Positions 38,655-50,164 of a stretch of DNA of 64,000 bases are shown piece by piece. Source of the DNA: Gaeumannomyces sp. JS-464 (taxonomy: Eukaryota > Ascomycota > Sordariomycetes > Magnaporthales > Magnaporthaceae); contig NGZR01000001.1 of NCBI GenBank assembly GCA_002197995.1, positions 10,044,001-10,108,000 on the forward strand. Reading direction: 5' to 3'. A program made the position numbers and the translations under genes. Within the stretch, counting starts at the first letter, position 1. Every line of letters begins with the position of its first letter. Below the pieces are notes generated by a model that made no database searches, was not told the DNA's origin, and saw only the letters and a program-made list of their open reading frames with translations.

Positions 38655-41600
38655 ATGGCGATGCGAGGACCGCGTCAGCCCGTCGGGTCGGCCGCCTGGA
38701 TCGCCGAGGAGAGGTCGTCTGCCGTCCAGATTGGCCGCTCCGAGGCCGAGGAGTTCACATACTCGGTCAGGAACGAGTTCGAATGGCTCAACGAGCACAT
38801 GGCCGGCATCTTCGACGAGAACCAGCAGTCAGTCTTTTTTCCACTTGGCACCGCGCCCCTCCAGAGAAGGGAGCACCTCCTAGCTAACACAGGGCAATCG
38901 CGCCTCCCGCCAACAGGAACTTCGTCGACGTCTTCAAAACACCGGGCAAGCTACGCGGGCGCACACCGCGCACTGCCAGGAAGCAACATAACCCTGTCGA
39001 GTCGCGAGCGGTAAGAGCCAAGCGAAACGCATCCATCCACCATATGCCGCCGTACTAACTGCGCCGCCCTCTAGCCTCTGTCAGATATCTTCTCCGCAAC
39101 GCCCAAGGGCGCGCCTAACCCCTTCGCCATCGCGAGTCCCAGCCATGGCCAGACCCCCAAGCTGGCGGTCGCCGGCGACGTGCAGTTCGCTGCCCCACCC
39201 AGCCCGACGCGCGCCAGCCCGCCTAAGGCTGTCCAGCCCAGCCCCAGGCCCCCGGCTAAGCACCAACTGCCGCCGCAGCTGCCTCTGGTAGACTCTGGCT
39301 ACCACGGCAGCCAGTCCCAGGATGCCATGGATGTGGATGAGCTTGCGCACGAGGAACCCACCCAGGAGGCGCCCGCGCCAGAGTCTGATGCAGCTCAGGC
39401 GGTGGACGCTGATATGGAAGATGTCGCATCCCCGGCGCCTGCCGACGAGCACAGCCCGACGCAGCCGACACATGAGGCGTCCTTCCACTCGGCCAAGGAA
39501 GAGCAGACCAAGACCGCGAGGGTGCCCACGCCCGGGCCGGCATCAGAGTACTGCCCGACATCGCCGGCTGTCGACTCGCCCTCACCCATTCAGCCACCCA
39601 AGCCAGCTTCGCCGGTGAGAATCTCTCCGATGAAAGCTATGTCTCCACAGAGGTTACCTCCTCAGCAGGCCTCGCCCGCAAGGTCTCCCATGATTGCGAG
39701 GAAACCGGTCCCCGGCGCGGCGGCTTCAGCAACTGCCGCTGCTCCCGTTGTCGCCTCGCGGCCTACCGACGATCAGTCGCCCTCAGATGGGTCAAGCCCC
39801 ATCCGGCCTGTTGTTAGGAAGAGCAGCATGAGCTTTGCCTCGCTGCCCGCTCGTGAGCCCTTGGCCACGGGCAAGAGCATCGGGGCCCGCATGTCCCGAA
39901 CCAGCCACCTCGACCACACCAGACAGAGCTACTACAACAGGCCAACTGGCGGGAAGAGCCTGGGCAATGTCAGGCATGAGGACAATGATGATGACAACGA
40001 CGAGATGGATATTGATGACGAGACCACTGCCCAACACACGACTGACGTCGGCGCTAAGATCGCGGCGCACAACAAGACGTACACGCAGCGCCTGCAGGAC
40101 CAGATCAGCATGCTGGGCAAGTCTCACTCCAGCGGCTCCCGCACCTCCAAGTCCTTTGCGAACCCGTCTGCGGCCGCGTCGCAGTCCCAGCCAGTGCACG
40201 AGGCACACACGCCCTCGCCCAAGAAGGTCAACTCTATGGTGGCGACGCCAGGAGCCTTCCCCGATGACGATGATGAGGAGGAAGAGGAGGACGATTGGGC
40301 TGCGCCTCCTACCGCTAAGCAGCAGGCTCCTATGGCCTCGAGCCCCCGACCGGGCATGGCTAAGAGCTATTCGGCCGACGTCATGGAGGGTCTTGCCGAC
40401 AAGGAATCCGTTAGCGGTGCCGAGTTCACACTGCCCAAACAACGCCAACCAGCAAGCCGCGAGGCATCGCCCAAGAGGCCACTTATTGCAAGCAACATGG
40501 GACACGCCAAGTCTGCGTCAGTGCCGCTCCTGCCGTCTGATGGTGTTGAGCCTGAGGAACATGAGGTGGCTGGGCACGGAAAGTCCATCTCTGTCTCAAA
40601 CCCACTGAGCATCGTCCCTGAGGACGAGGGGTCGGCCACACCGAAGTCTCCCTCTCGCACGTTCCGGGATAGCCCCTTGAAGCAGGTCAAGAACAAGCTG
40701 TCGTCGATCCTCAAGAGCTCCAAGGGTCTGCTCGCTAGCAGCGCTGCGATTAGCGCCGAGGGCAAGTCTTCGCTTTTGTCGCCCTCGAGCACCCGTCTGG
40801 GCTACCACGCCGGCCCGTCTGTCGATTCTCTTGCGCCGAGGCTTGGCGCAGTCCCCGAGGCGCTGTATCCCGATCTGTCTCAGCACGTCGCCGCCTACTC
40901 AGGGTCCGCTGCCCGCCAGGCGAGCCCCCAGAGACCGGCGAGCCCGACTAGGACAGCCGCGCGGAAGACCAGGGCCTCGGTGGAGAGGGAGAAGCGCGAG
41001 CAGAAGCAGAGGGACAAGGACGCGAAGGAGGCTCAGCGGATGGCCGACCAGATGGACAAGCTCGAGAAGGCTCGCGACAAGGAGCGGGAGAAGGCCAGGT
41101 ACTTCAGCAAGGAGCAGGAGAGGATCGCAATGATGGAGCGTCAGCTCGAAGCCCAGAGGGAACAGGAGAGGGCCGCTGCCGCCGCAGCTGCGCGGGAACG
41201 CCAGCTCGAAGTGCAGAGGGAGCAGGAGCGCGCGATCGCCGCACAGAAGCAGGCGGAGGCCGCCAAAAGGCAGCAGGAGAAGGAAAGGCAAGAGAAAGAG
41301 AGGCAGGAGCGGGAGAGGGAGAGGCTGGAACAAGAGAGGCTTGAGCAGGAGAGGCTAGAGCAGGAAGCCCGTGCCCGCCCTCCTTCGCCCGTGGAGGAGA
41401 CGCCAAGGCCCATGAGGAGCAGCCCCCGTAAGGTAAAGGGGCAGGCTTCGCCCGGGCCTTCGGCGTTCGATGACGACATGGATATGGCCGATGCGCCCAT
41501 CTCCATGCCGCCGCCCTCGGTTCCGCGGTCGGCGGTGCAGACAAAGTCGACGCTGCGACGACCTGTCAAGCCAACCAAGGAGGCCCCGAACAAGGCACGA

Positions 41601-43099
41601 CAGGCGCCCACGGTTATCCGGGTGAACACGACGTCCCAGCACTCCCAGATGCACCCCTCCAACAGCGTTCTCGCGGCTACCCTCGGGGAGACACTCGGCC
41701 CGCAGTCCCACCAGCTGAAGACGAAGGCCAGCGTGGCTTCTCTGCAAGCTAAGCCGTCCATGCAAAGCTTGAAGAGCTCTGTTTCGTCTACCGGAAGGCC
41801 CAAGGCCCTGGAGATGGCGGCTAAGCGGAAGGAGCAGGAGGAGCGTGAGGCGGAGCGGAAGCGCGAAGCCAAGCAGGAGCTCGAGCGGAAACGGGAGAAC
41901 CAGCGACGTCAGGAAGCCGACAAGCAAAAGGAGGAGGACCGGAAACAAGCGGCTGCCCAGGCTGAGGCCAAGAAGAATGCGCAGAGGCAGGCCATCGAGA
42001 AGGCCAAGCAGACGCGGGCGCCGCCACCTCCGCAGAGATCGCAGCAGAACGGCCGACCCGAGTATGGCGCGGGCCCCGCATCGATCCCCCGCCCGCAGTC
42101 GCGGCTCGACACGGTCATGCGCGGTGGCCAGGACGAGCTCTCGCGCCCCGGCCTTGCGAGCGCAGTCAAGCCGGCACCGAAGCGGCCAATGCCGCAGCAG
42201 GATGACGACGGATCTCGTCAGAACTCGCAGCAGAGGGCCGGGCCGTCGTATCAGCCCAAGGATCAGAAGCGCATCCGTCTGACGGAGGAGTTTGACGTTG
42301 ACGAGCTGGAGATGGGAGGGGTGATGACCAGCCAGTCGAACATGAAGGCACCGCCCGTGCGTCCGTCTGCTGGCTTTAAGAAAGTGAGTTCAGCTATGGA
42401 ACCTTGTCTGCGCTTTGCCTATGATTCGCCATCTAACCAGCTACTGCTATGTAGGACGTGCCAACTAAGGCGCTCTTCCCCAACGGCTACACCAGCATCA
42501 CCTCGCAGAGCGCAACCAGGGATCTGTTCAAGACGACGGTCACGACGCAGCACAACAACCAGGTCAAGGCGGCTCACCCGCTCGACATGGCACAGGTTTC
42601 CAAGGCAACCATCCCCTTTGCGCCGAACCCGAACTCTGCTGCGGGCCCGTCGACTCACAAGACGCCAGCTCGTCCTGTGGGGCAATCTGCAAAGTCGGCA
42701 GCCAAGTCTGCCGCGCGGTCGTCGCCGCGGTTCCAGCTGAACAACGGCGACGCGATCGAGCTTCCCGACATCCAGACGGACGAGGAGGACAGCGACGAGG
42801 AGGAGGACAACATGACGGTGGCGCCCTGGGTCAACTCGCCGGATCTGCGGCGGGCCCTGATGCGGCAGGAGGCAATCGATCCCGAGAACGTCTTCGGCCC
42901 GCCGGCGCCTCTGAACATGGAGGAGGTTTTCAGCCGCAACAAGGAGCGGTGGCACAAGTTCCGGCAGCGAACGAGCAGCGCCAACTGGAGCGGCGCGGAC
43001 AAGCTCACCGAGGAGGACATCCGCAAGGACCTCGCGGCGCGGGAGAAGATCCGGCGCGAGGGCGGTTGGTCGTACGAGCTCAGCAAAGAGACTCTGTGA
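38655..43099 (+). CDS. SLI15: Inner centromere protein (INCENP/Sli15/Pic1) family
   Basis: Scaffold of the chromosomal passenger complex, which binds and activates Aurora kinase at centromeres and the spindle midzone. Exons 38655-38827, 38917-39010, 39075-42383 and 42455-43099 join in phase to 4221 nt, 1406 residues. The N-terminal part (FTYSVRNEFEWLNEHMAGIF) precedes a long Ser/Pro-rich disordered region with many SP/TP sites. Then comes a highly charged Glu/Arg/Lys/Gln segment (about 40970-41380) typical of a single long helix, and a second one (about 41815-42020). The C-terminal IN-box is clear: IELPDIQTDEEDSDEEE, VAPWVNSPDLRRALMRQEAID and ENVFGPPAPLNMEEVF. The frame is intact. The N-terminal half is low complexity, so assignment rests on the IN-box and layout. 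Confidence 0.9.
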
Positions 43100-45277
43100 A
43101 AAGTTTAATAGGGGGCAGTTTGGTCCGCTTCTTGGAGTATGCGTTTGTTTTTCTTCTTTACGGGGAGTGGCACCATGACGACATTGGGCTTTCATGAGGA
43201 GTTTATGGTTGGGTTCTCATCATTATACTGGGTTGGGGTTTCTACTCTTTGTTATTAGTCTCACATTTGTTGTCTACGAAAGGGGCCGCAGCTTGGTTGT
43301 GGGCTCCTTTTGTCTCTTATTGTTTGTTGATCCTCTCGGAATTATATCTCAGCATCGCCTCGGTTCTCTAGACCGTACTAGGAGGCGCGAACATGACGAA
43401 CAGATACAAGAACCAAAGCATGATCTATCGTGTTGACCACCACGTCCCGCAAGCAAAACCTGCGGTCCCATGCGTGTTCGCACCAAGTGTCAACTGACTG
43501 CAAGTAGGAAATAAATGGCCCGTGTAAGAAAGAATTGGACAATTGAGGTTCCGATTGGCGTAGTCAGAACGGCAAAGGTTTATTTGGGCATTGTGGCTAC
43601 CTAATCTCAAGTGCTCAATATGCTTGCTCATCATTATCATCATCTGACTGCTGCGAAGCCTTCTCGCGGATGACGTTTGAGTCACCGGCTCCCCGCGAGC
43701 TGGTTCGCTACATTCTGGGGGCTTTTGTTTGGCGGTGGCTGTCGAGGTCGTGAGATGTGGGATGTGGGATGCTCAGCAGTGCTGTGCCGGTACCCAACCA
43801 GGACGCGGAACCTATCTAGTGCCCATCCATCCCGCGCTCCAGCCTCAAAAACAAGGGGGGTGGGGGGGGGAGGCTTTGGGGTTGCGGATGGCATGCACGG
43901 GAACAAAGGCGTGCGCCAAAAAGTAGGTAGGTAGGCAGATGCACACAAAAAGCCAGTTCCGGCGGGTATGCGAGCTGACGTGTTGTATTTTTGGCTGCTT
44001 CTATGATAGCGGAGGGCCTTGGTTGAGTGAGGCCCTGCGGCGGCGGGGAGGCGTCATCAGCTGCAGTCGTCAACGGGCGGGCAGGGCTGCAGCGGCTTTC
44101 CATGTCACGAGGGGCGTCAAGAAGCGGTTGGGTTGGGTTGGGTTGGTTGGTTGGTTGGTTGGTGGGTGGGCTTGTGGCTTTTGGCTACTAGGCACTGCTC
44201 GCATGTTTCTCCGATCGGGGGCTTCCATGCATTTGATGATTTTGGACCCTTTGCTTTTTTTGCAGGTGGAACCCATCCAGTCGTTAGCACTGCATATCAG
44301 GGGTGAGTTATATCCCCGGTTCCGCTTCTGCCGGGTTGGACCGCGGAGGGCGGCGGCGGCGGGTGCTGTTGGGATAGGAGGAGAGAAAAGGAGAGACGGA
44401 AAGAGAGTGACGAGCCTGGCTGGCTCCCTCGCGCGGGATTTGTCGAAAATGCGCAGGTTGTCGTCAGTGGCTGAGCGAGTCGTCGGCCGTGTTTTTGGGC
44501 AGCTGGCATTTTTTCTGTTCTGTTCCACCCGCTGCGGACCTGGGCCGTTGTGGTTCGTCCCATGACGGCCTCCTCTCGATGAGCTCTCAATTCCGCCTTT
44601 TTTATTTTTACTGCCTGGCCGACCCTTTGGGATGGCTGGTTTACGTCATTGTCATTGGACAAGGGTTTTTGGGAAGCAATGGGCTGCGTTGCCTGGGACA
44701 AATGGCGGGGCCCAAGAACGGTCGTTTGTTTTCTTCCGTGTTCCCATGCTTTGATCTGATAACTCCAGAGCGCAAAACACGCAGGCCTCCTCACCGCCAT
44801 GTGCCTGCTATTGACGTAAAAGCAGGTGGAAGATCAAATTGATCCAGGCTGGGCGCATGCATGTGTGCGCCTGCCCTGCTACTTTGCCTGTGTTGTGCAC
44901 CTCGAATGAGCGCCTAGGAAACGTGAACCCCCACAAAAAGAAACGCTCGACTCCGCTCAGGTCATCCGTCTTCAGCGCGCCGGGAGTGAGCCCCAGCCCG
45001 CCGCCGCCTCAACCCCACTCTTCCCTTTTTCTGCACTGCAGGCGCGCCCGTCTGCTGGTGATGTTCATGTGGCTGTCAAGTCAGAGCGACAACCCGACCC
45101 TGCCAGGCATGCCCAAGACCTGGCCACCGCACTCTCGCCGGCTCTCCCATCGCGGCCCGCTTGCCGCCATTTGCTATATCCAGCTGTAGCCTCAATCAGC
45201 CTCCCTACAGACCAACCTTCCTGCTTCTTGCTGCCGACCTCTGCCAGCCTGCGCGGCCGCAGACCAAGCCGGCAACC
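43100..45277. other. Intergenic region between the INCENP-type and DnaJ genes
   Basis: About 2.2 kb with no gene recognised. It contains a sequence at 43531-43570 that resembles one at 55981-56022, and a G/T-rich tandem GGTT/GGGTT tract at 44126-44170. The last 350 bases are C-rich and probably form the promoter/leader of the DnaJ gene. Confidence 0.5.
44126..44170 (+). repeat. Tandem GGGTT/GGTT tract
   Basis: GGTTGGGTTGGGTTGGGTTGG continues into five GGTT units and GGTGGGTGGG. The G-runs of 2-3 with T spacers could form a G-quadruplex. The repeat unit differs from the TTAGGG telomere repeat. Confidence 0.85.
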
Positions 45278-48200
45278 ATGGTCAAGGCCGACTACAACCG
45301 CGACTACTACGCGGACCTTGATCTGCCCCAGACCGCCGACATCAACGACGTCAAGAAACAATTCAGGAAGCTCGGTAGGCTGGCCTCGCCCGCACACGCA
45401 GCCTTCCCACTGTTCGCTAACGGGCGCCTCACACAGCGCTCAAGTACCATCCTGATCGCAACCCCGGCCGCGAGTCCGAGGTGAACTCCAAGTTCCAGAC
45501 CATCCAGACAGCCCACGAGATCCTCGCCAGCCCCGAGTCCAAGGCCAAGTATGATGCCAACCGTGCTCGGTCTAGTCGCGTCCCGACCTCGTCTGGTGTG
45601 CGGGGCAATCCGTGGCAGGACATCGGCAAGGACTTCCCTCCGCCGCCCCAGCGCCACAACAACCGCTCCAACGCATCGAGCCGCTCCAGCGCCTCAGCCG
45701 CCCGCTATGCAAAGTTCCCCATGAACACCCCGCCGCCCCCGCCTCCGAGGCCCACCGACAAGGATGACGCCCAGTCGAGAGCTGACGCCTTCGAGTCGAT
45801 GCGGTCCCACACCCGGAGGCCTGCGCCCACCGCCCCTCAGCCCAACTCCTCCGCTGGCGCCTCTGCCCGCCCAAGGACACCGCCTCCGGACCCGCGGCAG
45901 GCCGCCTACACGGCGTCTCAGCAGAAGAAGGCCGAGGCCTCGTTTGGCACTAGGACCCCCGCGCGTCGCGATCCGGCTTCGTGCCTGGGTCTCCCATGGG
46001 GGACGAGGCGCCTGTGTCGAGCAAGCACTATGCCACCAAGCGCCACACCAGTCTCTTTGAGGATACCGCGTCCGCATACCAGAAGCCACAAGCATCCGCC
46101 TCTTCGTCTGATCACGATGACGGCGGGCCTCGACCCTACCTAGACCCTAGGAGCAGTCCCTACGGCGGGGTTCGCGGTGAGAGGTTCGATCCATTTAGCG
46201 GGGTGGCGAATCTCGGCCGGACTAGAAGCACGCGCGAGTTCCCCCGGAAGCCGGTTGGCGGCGGCTCGGATGCGTTCGGGGCGACGAACCACAGGCAGCG
46301 CAGCTTTAGTGTGTCGGACGATGCCGACAGTCCCTCGAAGCCCGCCGAGGGCAGGCGGGGGAGCGAAGCAAACCCGGGCAAGGCCTATCACGCGAACACG
46401 TCGGCTCGGATGCCATCGAGCCCGACTCCCTCGCGGTTCGGGGAGCGATACACCCCCAAGCCTTTCCAGGGCAGCGATGATGCGAGCTCGTCAGGAGCCA
46501 GTGCTGGTATGTGGGATGGATCCGGCCGCCCCACGGCACGGGTATTGCTGGCTTGTGTAGAATACGAACTGACTGATCACCTCACAGCGGCCAACGTCGG
46601 CAGCGACAAGGCAAGCAATGCCACCGGCAAGACGAACAGTGGACAGTCTAATGTGTATGACGCCTCAGATCCTTCAGTCGGACCCTCGAAATTTGCGTTC
46701 GAAGCCCCGTCCTGCCCACACCAGGGCTCCAGCACGGCGACCACAAGTGGCGATCGCCGGCGCAACCCAAGCAACGAGAAGAAGCGCTGTGGCGTGGTAG
46801 AAGTCGACCCCGGTAGTAGCGAACAGCTTTCGAGTGGAAGTCCCTCGGAAACACACTTCTGGCAACAGTATACGACTCTGAACAGTTTCGAGAAGATGCA
46901 ATTTGAGCTGCTCCACGACATCATCGGAGAGCCCCGGAGAATACTGGAAAGACGCAGCGGCAGGAGGAGCCGCATCGGCAGAAGCGACAGCAGCAGAAGC
47001 AGGGTCTTTCAGACATGGGCAGCAGCGCCAGGAAGCACATCAAGACTGACAAGGTTGAGCACACCAGCTACCCGACGCCGGGACATCGAAGCGCCGAGTC
47101 CCTCGCCCCGAACGCAAACGAGAGTCGGTTTATGAGGAACAGTGCGGATAACATCAACACTAGGTTTGTTGCTGAGGAGCACGCGAATGCTAACTGGCAG
47201 TTCAACGCCGGCAACGACGGAAGCGATGAGAACGGTTCGGGCCCTCGGCGGTCGCAATCGCAGTCCGGGAACCGCGGCAGACGGTCGCCTCCTAAGAGCA
47301 GGCAGCCATCGCGAGCCCCGGGAGTGGTCGCTGGGATGGCGGCGGCGGCTGCGGCTGCGGCTGCTGCCGGTATGGCTGCAGAAGCCTTCATGAGCTCGGG
47401 CACGAACACTCCCAACGGACAGGCCGACCCTCAGCAGCAGCCGCAGAAAGATCAACATGGTTTTGACGCCGATGAGTGGAGGGAGAAGATCGGCTCAGAA
47501 CACTTTGTACCAGTGCCCCCACCCCGGAGTGCGACATCACCGACACGGAGTAGCCGCTCAGGCAAGAGGCGGCCGAAGGTCCACATGACCAAGGGAGGAT
47601 CTGCTGGCTTGATGGACGACGACGAAACTACCAGCGGCGAGGAAAAGTCGGCAGGAGCGCCTCTCAACGGCGGTGGGGCGGACAGCGACAATGCTATGGA
47701 CATCGACACGCCCATGGGAGATGCTGCGCCGGTGCCCCCAGTGAACGGCGTCCGGGGCGTGCCGCTCGAGCCGTCGCGCCCCGAGTGGAGGGCGGGGGAC
47801 GCAAACGGGTTTGCAGGAGCTTCACCCGGGTCTGGCGCCAGCCCGACCCCAGGCATCGGGCTCGGTCTCAACATTGGCGGCCCGTCCCCTGTGCCGCCGC
47901 TGCCCCCCAAGATCCCGGTCGACGAGAAGGCTCGGTTCAACACTAGCAATGCTGCCGGGTCCGAGGACACGGACGATCTGGGTGCCAACTTTGCCGACTT
48001 CAAGAACGTCGAGCCGCTTGCGCAGCGGCCGATGGGTCTGGGATCGTTTGAGGATCTCAAAACGACGCTGCCGTTCGAGAGCCAGGCGGCAGCGACCCCG
48101 CCCCTGGATAGGCCCTATGCGAGGCCGGGCAAGGTTAACTTCCCCAAGGCCCCAGTGCCCCCGCGGCCGCCGACGGCGTTCGGAATCCCATACATGACGC

Positions 48201-48573
48201 CAAACAAGCCGGCTTGGGACAAGTACGTTGCCGAGTTCGAGGTGTACCTGCGCGAGTGGGACATGGTCGACGCCAAGTTCCTGGATCACATGATCGCGCG
48301 GCAGAACAACGGCAAGAAGCTCAAGCAGAGGGGCTGGTCGTGAGTGATTCTCCATTGTTTGAGAGTATATTGATTAAAAAAAAAAAAAAAGTAAGACTAA
48401 CGATGGCAAAACGCTCCAGCGCGGTGACCAGCGATGAGGGCATGCAGGAATACTATGCATGGCTCGAGGAGGACAAGCAAGTGCACGAGAAGTGGACGGC
48501 TTACAGCAATGAGCACCACCGCCGCGTCCGCGAGTTTATGGCGCACAAGGAAAAGATGAAGACGTCGCTTTGA
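45278..48573 (+). CDS. Large DnaJ (Hsp40) domain protein, two frame breaks
   Basis: Co-chaperone-type protein with an N-terminal J domain. Exons 45278-45374, 45437-46506, 46588-48339 and 48420-48573. The J domain (residues about 8-75) shows DYYADLDLPQTADINDVKKQ, the essential HPD in KYHPDRNPGRESEVN, and FQTIQTAHEILASPESKAKYD. The rest is Pro/Ser/Gly-rich and disordered, with an Ala run (about 47338-47370). The C-terminus is alpha-helical and conserved-looking (AFGIPYMTPNKPAWDKYVAEF, EEDKQVHEKWTAYSNEHHRR). Two one-base deficits are inferred: in CCCCC at 45956-45960 (leading to SGFVPGSPMGDEAPV) and in CCCC at 46932-46935 (leading to ENTGKTQRQEEPHRQ). Exon sum 3073 plus two gives 3075 nt, 1024 residues. 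The precise client or complex is unknown. Confidence 0.85.
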
Positions 48574-50164
48574 TCTGCTATTCTTTCTTGAGCGAGTCTC
48601 TCCAGGGGGGGCCAGCCGGGCCTGCCATGCGTCCACTAGATGTCAAGGCTAACAATAGTCTCCTGGCTCTCCAACGCGGCAGCCTTGCCAGACGAGGGCT
48701 GGCCGAGGCTCAATACTCTCCCCCACACTATCCTACATCCTACATTCTACTCCATTTTCTCTTGACTGGCTGCGGCCGAGCTCACGTCTGTACAACGAGA
48801 TACCCCCAGGCTACGACCCAGTACCCCACGAGATGTTTTCGAATTTCATGTCTGGATACCAGGCTCCTTGCCTACCGCTACCCCATTTTGCCTGTCTCCT
48901 AGGAGCCCGAAACAGGCTCTTTGATTTTGAAGAAAGCAGTAGCAATCACTCCAAGCAACGTCTCAGTCATAGCTGGCCAGCACAAAGAGGCAGGCGGTAC
49001 AACGTCTTCCATACCTACTCTGTCTTCTCGCCTTGTCGCAAACGTTTTCTTATTATTCCCACATGCATCTCTGGCACTCAAACGCTCGTCCTGCTGTCGA
49101 TTTGGGGCCTCCTTGTGGTGGCGAGACAGGAGGACGGACTTGGCCGGATGGGACGCGACGGCAGAAGATTTTGTGGGAGAGGCATTCTCTATTTTCTGTC
49201 CTTTGGTTTTCTCCATTACTATTGCTCACTTTTCAGCTCATTTTACCTGGGTGCTACCTGACGGGTCAGCCAACCGCCGTTCGAGATGGGCTCCTTTGGG
49301 CTGGGAGGTTTTCTTTTTTTTTTCTTCTTCTTCTTTCTAAATGTTTAGAATATCCATGCGGTGCTTTATTCCCCCTCTTCATTCTCACTTTTTTAGATTA
49401 CGATGGCGGCAGGATCAAACTTCTTGGGGGGAACATTATGGGTGGAGCGGGCGTCGGCGAGGCGTTTACCGGAAGGGAGAGGTTACTATGGTAGACACAT
49501 TATCTATCTATCTACTTTGCATCACCGGCTGACTGCCACCAAGTCTGTTGACCCAAGCGAGCCTGCAGATGACGGCAGCAGCAAAGGGGTGGTGGTTCCA
49601 TATATTGAGAATTATAATTCCAGGAACGTATGTAGGTGCCATGCCCACCTCGCGCGCGTGCACATATACTTGTCCTGTTCGATTCTGCCTCTTGTCTTGT
49701 CATCACCCCGTCCACGGCAGAGAAGCTGCATCATATCACCCCGGTTCCTCCCCTGTATCCCCTGTGTATCCATCTTTTCTGGCGGCGGTGCGGGCAGGGT
49801 GACAGGTGCCAGCTCTGTTTTGTTGTAGACGAGCATCACTACTCGGCACATTTTCGTCTTGATCGACAGGACACCCACCAGGTGGAAATTCCTTGCCCCT
49901 CTCCGAGCAGTTAAGATGGCGGATTCACAGTCGTTCGATTCACCGGATGGACCGCGTGTGTCAACAAAAGGCCTGACAGCGACGAGTCTAGGTGCTAATC
50001 ACAATCCCGAACATCAGAATAAATACGAGATGCGCCGGCGGCGAACCCTCCGCCGAGGTTTTTCTGTCGGCCAACCCTCAGGGCGTCTGGATACCCCCCC
50101 CCCCCCTAGATAGAGAGGCAAGCAAGGGGCCACCCCTAATAACGTTTCACCAGCATCGAGCAAG
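48574..50164. other. Intergenic region between the DnaJ and P-loop genes
   Basis: About 1.6 kb with no gene recognised. It is pyrimidine-rich, with a T-run near 49313-49330 and a short TATC repeat around 49498-49514. A C-run (about 50095-50106) lies about 60 bases before the next start codon. Confidence 0.5.

Noticed and set aside
39180..42740. A single long exon for the INCENP-type gene read through to 42740
   Set aside because: The frame after 42383 loses the IN-box. A GTGAGT donor at 42384 and TAG acceptor at 42454 give the conserved C-terminus instead.
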